Part shown: positions 15,171 to 22,117 of the stretch, in pieces
Position numbering within the stretch: position 1 is the first letter of the stretch
Layout of the letters: every line of letters begins with the position of its first letter
DNA from: Donghicola sp036139795
GTDB taxonomy: Bacteria > Pseudomonadota > Alphaproteobacteria > Rhodobacterales > Rhodobacteraceae
Assembly: GCA_036139795.1 (NCBI GenBank)
Contig: JAYZYX010000081.1
Span: 1 to 28,600, forward strand
Direction: 5' to 3'
DNA length: 28,600 nucleotides
Program-made: the position numbers and the translations under genes
The notes under the pieces: model-generated
Database searches by the model: none
What the model was told of the DNA's origin: nothing
Seen by the model: the letters and a program-made list of their open reading frames with translations, nothing else

Positions 15171-16170
15171 CGTCCTGATCCAGTCCGTAACAAAACGCTA
15201 CGGCACTGTCGAAGTTGTCCCCTCGTTGAACCTAGAGATCCCCGAAGGCTCTTTCACCGTGCTTGTCGGCCCGTCCGGTTGCGGCAAGTCCACGCTTTTG
15301 CGCATGATCGCAGGACTTGAGACTGTCTCGGACGGCACAATCTATATCGGCGGCACCGACATCACCCATACCGCCCCGTCCCAGCGCGGCGTTGCCATGG
15401 TGTTTCAAAGCTATGCCCTTTACCCGCATATGAGCGTGGCCGAAAACATCGGCTTCGGCCTGCGGCTTGCTGGGATGGGCAAGTCCGAGATGGAAGCCCG
15501 CGTCCGCGAGGCCGCCGATATCCTGCAACTTGGCCCGCTGCTGGATCGCAAGCCAAAGCAGCTTTCGGGCGGTCAGCGCCAGCGCGTCGCCATCGGCCGT
15601 GCCATCGTGCGAAAGCCCAAGGTGTTTCTGTTCGACGAGCCGCTCTCGAACCTTGATGCCGCGCTACGGGCGCAGATGCGGGTGGAGCTTTCGGAACTGC
15701 ATGAACGCCTTGGCTCGACCATGGTTTATGTCACCCACGATCAGGTCGAGGCCATGACTATGGCGGACCAGATCGTTGTTCTGAACAAGGGCCATATCGA
15801 GCAAGTCGGCGCGCCCATGCATCTATACAATGCACCGGCCACGCCCTTTGTGGCGGGGTTTATCGGGTCGCCCAAGATGAACTTTCTGCAAGGCCCCAAG
15901 CCTTGGGCCGGTGCGCCACAAGGCGCGTTGATCGGCATCCGCCCCGAACATATCACCCTGTCGCAGACTGCAGGGCAATGGCCTGCCACGGTCCGTCACG
16001 TCGAACATCTTGGCGGCGAAACGCTGGTCCATCTGGACAGCGACAGCGTCGGCCATCTGACTGTGAAGGTGACAGGCGATCTGTCCGCGCGGGCGGGCGC
16101 TACGCTTCATGCCTCGCCGCAGCCAGAGATGCTGCACGTCTTTTCGGACGGCCAGCGGGTCAGCGCCTGA
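15163..16170 (+). CDS. MalK/UgpC-family sugar ABC transporter ATP-binding protein
   Basis: This 335-residue ATPase energises the CUT1 permeases. Walker A GPSGCGKST is at 36-44, the Q-loop at Q82, the signature LSGGQRQR at 134-141, Walker B FLFDEP at 155-160 and the switch histidine H192 (VTHDQ). A regulatory TOBE-type domain follows from about residue 235 (GFIGSPKMNFL, IGIRPEH). It is somewhat shorter than typical MalK (about 370). The ATG at 15163 has AAGGAGG upstream and overlaps the GH32 stop by 8 bp. It is the last gene of the sucrose/fructan operon and converges with the defence-like operon. Confidence 0.94.
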   Translation: MADVLIQSVTKRYGTVEVVPSLNLEIPEGSFTVLVGPSGCGKSTLLRMIAGLETVSDGTIYIGGTDITHTAPSQRGVAMVFQSYALYPHMSVAENIGFGLRLAGMGKSEMEARVREAADILQLGPLLDRKPKQLSGGQRQRVAIGRAIVRKPKVFLFDEPLSNLDAALRAQMRVELSELHERLGSTMVYVTHDQVEAMTMADQIVVLNKGHIEQVGAPMHLYNAPATPFVAGFIGSPKMNFLQGPKPWAGAPQGALIGIRPEHITLSQTAGQWPATVRHVEHLGGETLVHLDSDSVGHLTVKVTGDLSARAGATLHASPQPEMLHVFSDGQRVSA

Positions 16171-16191
16171 CCTGTTTCGCATCTCAACTAT

Positions 16192-16220
16192 GATGGCAGG
16201 TTCGCACTTAGCCCGCCATC
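16192..16220. terminator. Possible bidirectional terminator hairpin between convergent operons
   Basis: Arms GATGGCAGG (16192-16200) and CCCGCCATC (16212-16220) pair over nine positions with one mismatch around an 11-base loop. It lies between the MalK-type gene and the HNH gene and overlaps the last codons of the latter. There is no T-run, so the terminator role is only suggested by position. Confidence 0.35.
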
Positions 16221-17116
16221 GCGCCGACTTCGTCCTGTACCTTCAAAAAGAAGGCCCGCGCCATGCCAGCAAAGGGCTGCTCGTCAGTACACATGGCATG
16301 CAACTCTTCGATAATCCGATGGGCGTCGGCTTCATGGATCGCCGCAATGGCGGGATCGTCCGCCATGAGCCAATCGTTCAACTTTTCAATCAGCCAGTCT
16401 CGCAGCCGGCGCATCTCAAGTAGCCGTATCCGCCGTTCCTCTTCCAGCCAGCGCCGGTTCAGCCCAAGGATGGCGCGCGTCGCCTCGCCCACCGGACTGC
16501 CGTTCTTTGCCCGAACGGTGGATGCCCCCTGAAACAGCACCCAATCCAGATGGTCATCAGGCTCCATATCCACCGGATTCAGGATCAAAGGCCGCTCTGC
16601 ATTCAGATCGCCACCTTCTTGCGTGACCCAAACATTCCCTTCCACAGGAAAGGCGTTCAGCTTGCCTGCGGTCGTCTTAGGCTGGCGTTCAAGGAAGGCG
16701 CGCAATTCCGCTTCGGTTTCCAGATCATCGGGGATGATGACGTGATAGCTGCGCGACTGGTTGCAATGCTGACAGGACAGCACAAGGTTCTCCCACCGCA
16801 TGGCTAGCCACCAGTAACCGGGATGCGCCACACCTGCGTCATCGGCCTCGGACACGCCTTTCTTGGGCCGGTAATGTTCCACATCCGTGTCCTGCGTTCC
16901 GGCGATCTTGCTTTCGCAATAAGCGCATTTACCGTGGAACATCTCTCGCAGCGCATCGCGCACCGCGCGGCTGCCATATGCGCTGAAATCGCTGCTTTTC
17001 AGGGTCTCTCCCGCTGCCATCTTGGCCTTGACCCGAGCCAGCTCCCGCGATCCCGCCGAGTCCGGATCATTCGGGTCCAACGCAGACGGACAAGGGGTGC
17101 GCGCAACCCTGATCAT
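16208..17116 (-). CDS. HNH endonuclease (PtuB-like) of a putative anti-phage operon
   Basis: This 302-residue protein has a zinc-binding HNH fold: CAYCE (C64, C67), then DVEHYRPK (E80, H81, P84, K85), an aromatic stretch YWWLAMRWENLVLSC, and CQHCN (C115, C118, N119). This pattern is shared by HNH nucleases paired with ATPases, such as PtuB of Septu and retron-associated HNH proteins, and would cut DNA or RNA. The C-terminal half (about 170-302) is helical and of unknown role. Its ATG overlaps the TGA of the ATPase gene by 4 bp, so the two are made together and probably form a complex. The nuclease motif is complete, unlike that in the fused domain of its partner. Anti-phage activity is inferred from architecture only. 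Confidence 0.82.
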   Translation of the reverse strand: MIRVARTPCPSALDPNDPDSAGSRELARVKAKMAAGETLKSSDFSAYGSRAVRDALREMFHGKCAYCESKIAGTQDTDVEHYRPKKGVSEADDAGVAHPGYWWLAMRWENLVLSCQHCNQSRSYHVIIPDDLETEAELRAFLERQPKTTAGKLNAFPVEGNVWVTQEGGDLNAERPLILNPVDMEPDDHLDWVLFQGASTVRAKNGSPVGEATRAILGLNRRWLEEERRIRLLEMRRLRDWLIEKLNDWLMADDPAIAAIHEADAHRIIEELHAMCTDEQPFAGMARAFFLKVQDEVGAMAG

Positions 17117-19344
17117 TGGCGCTTCTCGAACAGCGCCGAGAACGTCTGCCGCAGCTCTGCGCGGCGCGGCGACGGAGCCTTCGTCGGGCTCACCTCTTGC
17201 TTGGCCTTCTGCTTCAGCGCCTCTGCATAGGCTTGCTGCGCCAAGGTCGAGCCAAGCACCATCCAGTCATCCATCTTGCCAAGCAACGCCTTCATTTCAT
17301 TACGCTCATCTTCATCAAGGTCTTCGATCCGCACAGCCAGCCGGTTATACCGCTCCAGCCGCGCATCCGTTTCCGGATCGGTGGAACCAAGCCCGAAAAA
17401 CTCGGACGTCAGGATTTGTTCAGACCGCATCCCGCGGATCGACGGCAGGTCCATCACACGCTCGACCTGATCCGAGGCCGAGCGCTGCAAGACGAAGACC
17501 TCGCCGTCATACATCCCGCGCAGACACAGCGGATCATGGGTGGTGGCGATGAACTGGATCTTGGGAAACGCCCTGCGCAACAGGGTCATGATCTGCATCT
17601 TCCAGCGCGGATGTAGATGGGTCTCGATCTCGTCGATGAAGACCACCGCGCTGGCAAACTCCATATTGTCATAGTGGTACAGCATCTCGCGGATGATGTC
17701 GCAAACCATCGCGATTACGGACTTATAGCCGACCGATAGGTCCTTCATCGCCATCCGATGCCCGTCCCGCCGCACGTAGATTTGTCCGGGCGTTTCGGGG
17801 TCGTCGTCCCGCTCGAAATCATCGGCATCCGACAGCATCAACACCTCGCGCAAAGCGCGGGCGGCGGCCTCCCATTCTTTGCCCTTTAGCGTGGTCAGCC
17901 ACAGGATCGGGTTCGCGATCATATCCATCGGATCGAACAGAGACCGCACACGGTGCGCAGGTGCCCGCAGGCGGCGCGTCTTGCGCTTGGTAAAGAACCG
18001 GCGGGGACCGTAGCCAAGCACGATCTTCGCGCAGTGGGCATCGCCCGAGAACCGTGCGTCCCCGGCATGTGCGGTGATGCTTGCCGGTGCGCTGCTGTCC
18101 AGAAACTCCAGCCGCACGGCCATATCCGGCGCGGTTTCCTGCCAGCGGTAGGGATCAGGGCGGTGGATCAGATCACTGGGCGAAAGCGGCTCGTCATCAA
18201 TCGCCTTGTCCAGTTCTGCCGCCTCATGGGTGCCGATCACCGCCAGCGCCATTGCCTCAAGCACCGAGGATTTCCCCGTCGCGTTCTCCCCCAGCAGCAA
18301 CATGCAAGGGGACTGGTCCTTGTCCTCGACCGTATCGGGCAGATCAAAAGCGATCTCTTTCAAGGCCTTGAAATTGCTGATCTCTACATGGGTGATCGGT
18401 TTCAAGGCATTGGGCAGACGGCGAATATTAGGGATCCGACTTGTGGTCGGTTTGGGCTGGATCGGGCCGACAGCCGTCATTTCGAATTTGGCATCGAAAG
18501 AGCCAGTCAAGAACTCCGCCGCTAAGACCGCGCGTCGCCCTTCTGGCAGTTCGTTGAAGGCGTCGGCAACGTCTTGGGCCGTGCTCGCAGGGAGGCTCTT
18601 TGATCGGGCAAAATCTAGTAGCGCCGCTGTCGCTGCCCCAGAATGCTCAGTCGGCACATACGCATTTCGCACCCTAAAGGTATGCTCCACGACAGTTAAT
18701 TTGTTAGATTTCAACGCCTGACCCAATGCCTGAATAGTGGATCGACGACGCTTCACCAGTAGTGTTCGATTGAGCTGCAGTGTTTCAGATGTCGCCTTCC
18801 CTTGCAGGCTGATCCCTTCTACATGCCCGTTTGGAAGGAAAATCAGGTGCGCGCGTGTATCATGATAACAGGGGTCAAGCATCACTTCTTGCTCTTCCTG
18901 CCTCAATTCGGAGACCGACATATTTAGCTGGCCACGCTTACCATCGACAAAAAACTTATTGTCTTTCAACCGTGCGCATGAATGGCAGACCCACAGGAGG
19001 TTTTCCCAATCATACATCAACCAACAGTAATACAACAGGTCAGTATTACCATCTCGATCTTGCGCCAACATGGACGGTCGATGACGTCTGACACCTCCCA
19101 TTGCACCCTCTAGAAAGGCCGGCGTACGACTTTCACAATAGGCGCAACACCGTTCAAAGAGCGCCTCCATATGGCGGCGCATCCCCTCGTCCTCATCCAG
19201 CCAATCAGTCCGTGGCGCGCGCCGCGTGCCGCCTTTTGTTTGCGTCTCTTCGATAAAGGCCCGCACCTCTTCCCGCGCCTCATCGGCGCGTTTGCTGAAC
19301 AGGATTTCAGGGGGCGTGAGTTTTGTTCGATCAATGAACCGCAT
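17113..19344 (-). CDS. HNH-like domain fused to OLD/PtuA-type AAA ATPase
   Basis: This 743-residue protein has two parts. Residues 1-150 form an HNH-like zinc domain, CAYCE (C67, C70) and CHSCARLKDNK (C120, C123). The EH-Y-RP motif is replaced by RRHRP (86-90), so the catalytic histidine may be lost or shifted. Residues about 318-630 form an ABC/SMC-like ATPase: VEISNFKALKE, Walker A GENATGKSS (352-360), a signature-like MKDLSVGYKS (533-542), Walker B AVVFIDEIETHLHP (566-579) and the switch histidine TTHD (H603). The IDEIETHLHPRW form is typical of OLD/PtuA/RecF-like overcoming-lysogeny ATPases. No TOPRIM domain is seen. The tail (660-743) is charged and helical. The gene starts 3 bp after the hydrolase gene and overlaps the HNH gene. 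It probably senses an invader and licenses the nuclease, by analogy with Septu. Confidence 0.85.
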   Translation of the reverse strand: MRFIDRTKLTPPEILFSKRADEAREEVRAFIEETQTKGGTRRAPRTDWLDEDEGMRRHMEALFERCCAYCESRTPAFLEGAMGGVRRHRPSMLAQDRDGNTDLLYYCWLMYDWENLLWVCHSCARLKDNKFFVDGKRGQLNMSVSELRQEEQEVMLDPCYHDTRAHLIFLPNGHVEGISLQGKATSETLQLNRTLLVKRRRSTIQALGQALKSNKLTVVEHTFRVRNAYVPTEHSGAATAALLDFARSKSLPASTAQDVADAFNELPEGRRAVLAAEFLTGSFDAKFEMTAVGPIQPKPTTSRIPNIRRLPNALKPITHVEISNFKALKEIAFDLPDTVEDKDQSPCMLLLGENATGKSSVLEAMALAVIGTHEAAELDKAIDDEPLSPSDLIHRPDPYRWQETAPDMAVRLEFLDSSAPASITAHAGDARFSGDAHCAKIVLGYGPRRFFTKRKTRRLRAPAHRVRSLFDPMDMIANPILWLTTLKGKEWEAAARALREVLMLSDADDFERDDDPETPGQIYVRRDGHRMAMKDLSVGYKSVIAMVCDIIREMLYHYDNMEFASAVVFIDEIETHLHPRWKMQIMTLLRRAFPKIQFIATTHDPLCLRGMYDGEVFVLQRSASDQVERVMDLPSIRGMRSEQILTSEFFGLGSTDPETDARLERYNRLAVRIEDLDEDERNEMKALLGKMDDWMVLGSTLAQQAYAEALKQKAKQEVSPTKAPSPRRAELRQTFSALFEKRQ

Positions 19345-19760
19345 GGCCTACTCCGCTATTCCCAAGGCATTTCGAAGTTCTTCAATGTGGTGCGGTGGAG
19401 GCCCATCCTTTGGCATTGGGACTTTTTCGGTCCCCTTCTTCATCGCCCAGTAATTGTTGTGTGAAAAGAACGATCTACGATGTTCTTTATCCACTTTTCC
19501 TGCCGCATCCAGTTTCGGCAGCACGGCGATGTCACGGATGCCCTGCAACACGCCCTTCTTGCCCCTTTCTTCAGTTTCGAATGCCAGACCAAAAACCTCA
19601 GCCACCGGCCCTGAAGCCAGATCGCCAGTCAGAAAGTACTTTTCTTCCGAGTACAAATTCGTCCAGCGGGTATAGGCGAACAGGGCCGCGTGATGGGGCG
19701 TGCGGCGGTCAATTGGCTGTCGCTGCTCTTCGTTCGAATAACTGAAGTGGTGCTTCGTTG
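18620..19760. other. AT-richer patch spanning the hydrolase 3' end and ATPase 5' end
   Basis: By eye this stretch is clearly poorer in G and C than its surroundings. Several 60-base lines (for example near 18690, 18930 and 19470) are below half G+C, while the ATPase 3' part and flanking operons are near 60%. It covers the end of the hydrolase gene and the HNH-like and linker part of the ATPase gene. This suggests a mosaic or recently acquired segment. No exact composition was computed. Confidence 0.45.
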
Positions 19761-20757
19761 TCGTGCCATCATACTCCAGCGTCGGCGGGCAGGTCGGCAA
19801 CAGACGATCCCGCTGGCGGGCACGCAGGTCTTCGTGGCTTTCGGCCATAAGGAATTCGGCATGGGTCAGGGGCGCACCCAAGGTCACGAAATCCGAAATG
19901 ATCCACGGCGCGCATTGTTCTCTGGCCTCGGTAAAGGCCCGCGCCTGCTGGTCCTGAAACGCATCAAGATCCAGCCCGCCACCCTTGATAGCATCGCGGA
20001 TCATCTGTTCCAGCGTGTCGCGCTCTGGCTGCAGGCCCGTGCCGCCGATCTTGTTATACCGTGCGTAGGTTTGCGCCAGAATATCATAGGCGACAATCGC
20101 ACCCAGAGAATGGGCGACAACGACCAGACGCTGATATTCGCCGCTGTCGATCAGCCGTGACAGAAGGTCAACGCCGCCCTGCCGAATCTGGTGTCGCTTG
20201 ACCACATTCGGCGGCAGAGCCTTCACATAACGCGCCACATCGCCGAACCGTTTGATCAGCACGGTCGAGACAAAGGCCGACACCGCCATACCGCCCAAGG
20301 CAGACAGCCACGCAACCCAAGGTGCCGGAGCCTCGGCCTTGGGCCAAAGGCCCCAAAGGGTCAGCCCGCCAATGATTAACGTGACAGCCCAGAGCAGCAC
20401 CCACGCATGGGCCACTCGCTTGGGCGGGATACGAAACAGCAAATCCTTAAGCCAGGTCTGCACATGCTCCCATGTGGTGCCCTGCATCATATGCGCCCAG
20501 TAGTATTCGTAGAAATCCGTATAGTTTCCGTTTTTGTCTTGTTCCGTCGTGATGCGGCGCAACTCGGACGAGTTGTTGCGCGGATCGGGTTTGGCCCAAG
20601 ACACATTGCCAGCCCGCGTACCCCCTGTATTGGGATCAGGCTTTGCCGCGCTAACCAGATCGGCGTCTAGCGTCCAAACAGAGTTCACGAATGAATTCAG
20701 CGTGGCCATGGGGATTTGCTCGCCCATGCCATGCAAGATGACAATTGCTTGCTTCAT
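19348..20757 (-). CDS. Membrane-anchored serine alpha/beta hydrolase of the putative defence operon
   Basis: This 469-residue protein opens with an alpha/beta-hydrolase strand and oxyanion-like turn (AIVILHGMGEQ, 4-14). It has two adjacent hydrophobic helices (about 117-138 and 146-168), then a nucleophile elbow VVAHSLG with S217. Later family-like segments are TLGAPLTHAEFL (292-303), RWTNLY (364-369), GDLASGPV (378-385) and a histidine-rich SHNNYW (432-437); D379 and H433 are candidate triad members. It resembles lipase-like serine hydrolases, and the membrane hairpin suggests it acts at the inner membrane, possibly on lipid. I chose the ATG at 20757; a TTG at 20766 is possible. It is the first gene of the operon, 3 bp before the ATPase gene. 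A membrane-damaging effector role is a hypothesis. Confidence 0.75.
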   Translation of the reverse strand: MKQAIVILHGMGEQIPMATLNSFVNSVWTLDADLVSAAKPDPNTGGTRAGNVSWAKPDPRNNSSELRRITTEQDKNGNYTDFYEYYWAHMMQGTTWEHVQTWLKDLLFRIPPKRVAHAWVLLWAVTLIIGGLTLWGLWPKAEAPAPWVAWLSALGGMAVSAFVSTVLIKRFGDVARYVKALPPNVVKRHQIRQGGVDLLSRLIDSGEYQRLVVVAHSLGAIVAYDILAQTYARYNKIGGTGLQPERDTLEQMIRDAIKGGGLDLDAFQDQQARAFTEAREQCAPWIISDFVTLGAPLTHAEFLMAESHEDLRARQRDRLLPTCPPTLEYDGTTTKHHFSYSNEEQRQPIDRRTPHHAALFAYTRWTNLYSEEKYFLTGDLASGPVAEVFGLAFETEERGKKGVLQGIRDIAVLPKLDAAGKVDKEHRRSFFSHNNYWAMKKGTEKVPMPKDGPPPHHIEELRNALGIAE

Positions 20758-20957
20758 CGGAATCAACCAAAGCTAAAATAAAAATCAGAGTAAGACTTTT
20801 CTCTAATTTTTCACAGAAGCTTGGGCCGCGAAATTCGCTTAAGCCAAATAAGTGCGCATAAAAGCTTCGATAAAATCCGAAAATACCTGAGATTTAATAT
20901 CCTCATCGGCGCAATATGCAGCGGTTGAGTATGTTTGCCCCGTTGATATCTGCAATA
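20758..20957 (-). promoter_or_regulatory. AT-rich leader of the defence-like operon
   Basis: This gene-free stretch is followed to the right by the dmdA terminator hairpin. Bases 20762-20825 are markedly AT-rich with A- and T-runs, in contrast to the surrounding DNA, and probably contain the promoter of the hydrolase-ATPase-HNH operon. No confident -35/-10 pair or strong ribosome site was identified. A 70-codon open frame across it is judged not to be a gene. Confidence 0.35.
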
Positions 20958-20985
20958 GAGGCAAGCAAGGGGCTTTGCTTGCCTC
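20958..20985 (-). terminator. Strong hairpin downstream of dmdA
   Basis: Perfect 11-bp arms GAGGCAAGCAA (20958-20968) and TTGCTTGCCTC (20975-20985) enclose a 6-base loop, 22 bp beyond the dmdA stop codon. The stem is strong enough to end the dmd transcript. There is no clear U-run after it on the minus strand, so it may act as a 3' stabiliser or Rho-assisted stop. Confidence 0.65.
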
Positions 20986-21007
20986 CAATGTCAGTGCGGA
21001 AACGCGG

Positions 21008-22111
21008 TTAGGCCCAGAATTTCTCGTGAACCAGGGCTTGGCGCGGACCATCGATGGTTTCGACCGTCAACTCGGTGCCCGCGTCCCAATGGGTCATGCG
21101 CACCATGCCGATGGCAACGTTGGTCTGGAAATCCGGCGACCAAGCGGCAGATGAGACGCGACCAACCGTTTTCTCACCATGTTTCAAGGGCCACCAGCGA
21201 TCACAACCGGGCACGGCGGGACCATCGATCTGAATGGCGCGGATTTGTTTGACGGGGCCCTCTTTCGCCACACGCAGCAGCGCGTCACGGCCGATACAGC
21301 CGATTGCGGTCTGGGTGTTGCAGAACTTGCCAAGGCCGCACTCATGAGGGGTGTTGTCGTCCGTCATGTCGTTGCCATAGGACAGCAACCCGCCCTCGAT
21401 CCGTTCGATCAGATTGGGACAGCCTGCACGAACGTCCATCGACTGGCCCGCTTCCATCAGAGCGTTCCACAGGGGCATGCCGATCTCTTCGCCTTCGACA
21501 TAAATCTCGAAACCGCCCTGTTTCGAATAGCCCGAACGTGCGACGACCAGATCGTGACCCTGAAAATCAAGATGGGCAAAGCGGAAGAACCGGATGTCGC
21601 GCACCTGATCACCAAAGACCGCCGCCATCAGATCATCGGCGCGGGGGCCTTGTACGGCCAAAGGCGACACGTCGGGTTCGTCCACCAGCACATCAAGGCG
21701 ATAGCCATAGGCAAGCCCCTTGACCCAATAGAGCAGATCGCTGTCGGCGATCGAAATCCACCAGCGGTCTTCGGCCAGCTTGACGGCAACGGGATCGTTC
21801 AGCATGCCCCCCGTTTCATCGACAATCGGCAGGTAGAAACACTGGCCCGGCAGCATCGAGCGCAGATCGCGCGGGGTCAGCAACTGCACCAATCGTCCCG
21901 CATCGGGGCCGCGCAATTCGATCTGACGCTCACAAGCCACATCCCAGACCTGCACCGCCTGTTTCAGGTGGTGGTAGTCTTCCTGAACCGACCGGAACAC
22001 CGTCGGCAGGAGCATGTGGTTGTAGACAGTGTAGGCTTTGACGCCAGCGGCCTCGACACCGTCCGAGAAGGGGGTGCGGCGCAGCCTGCGCGAAGGGGAA
22101 AGCAGTGCCAT
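21008..22111 (-). CDS. dmdA: Dimethylsulfoniopropionate demethylase DmdA
   Basis: This 367-residue cytoplasmic enzyme of the GcvT/aminomethyltransferase fold transfers a methyl group from DMSP to tetrahydrofolate, giving methylmercaptopropionate. I recognise the DmdA-specific sequence rather than generic GcvT: the start SRRLRRTPFSDGVEAAGVK, then YTVYNHMLLPTVF (28-39), QVWDVACERQ, GGMLNDPVAVKL (101-112), VSPLAVQGPRADDLM, SGYSKQGGFEIYVEG (193-207), RAGCPNLIER and HECGLGKF (256-263). These closely match the roseobacter enzyme. Length equals known DmdA (about 365-370). GGAG lies 8 bases before the ATG, and dmdB ends 6 bp upstream. It is the last gene of the operon and is followed by a hairpin. 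Confidence 0.95.
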   Translation of the reverse strand: MALLSPSRRLRRTPFSDGVEAAGVKAYTVYNHMLLPTVFRSVQEDYHHLKQAVQVWDVACERQIELRGPDAGRLVQLLTPRDLRSMLPGQCFYLPIVDETGGMLNDPVAVKLAEDRWWISIADSDLLYWVKGLAYGYRLDVLVDEPDVSPLAVQGPRADDLMAAVFGDQVRDIRFFRFAHLDFQGHDLVVARSGYSKQGGFEIYVEGEEIGMPLWNALMEAGQSMDVRAGCPNLIERIEGGLLSYGNDMTDDNTPHECGLGKFCNTQTAIGCIGRDALLRVAKEGPVKQIRAIQIDGPAVPGCDRWWPLKHGEKTVGRVSSAAWSPDFQTNVAIGMVRMTHWDAGTELTVETIDGPRQALVHEKFWA

Positions 22112-22117
22112 ACCGGT

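Noticed and set aside
16171..20957. Mobile element or genomic-island borders around the defence-like operon
   Set aside because: No integrase, transposase, tRNA gene or flanking direct repeat was found, so acquisition by a mobile element is not supported beyond the composition hint.
20839..21051. Small minus-strand frame (70 codons) downstream of dmdA
   Set aside because: It begins inside the dmdA coding end, spans the strong hairpin at 20958-20985 and has no ribosome site, so it is probably not translated.
21008..22111. Annotation of the GcvT-fold gene as glycine-cleavage T protein or dimethylglycine dehydrogenase
   Set aside because: The diagnostic segments match DmdA, and dmdB, dmdC and dmdD genes adjoin it, while gcvH and gcvP are absent.
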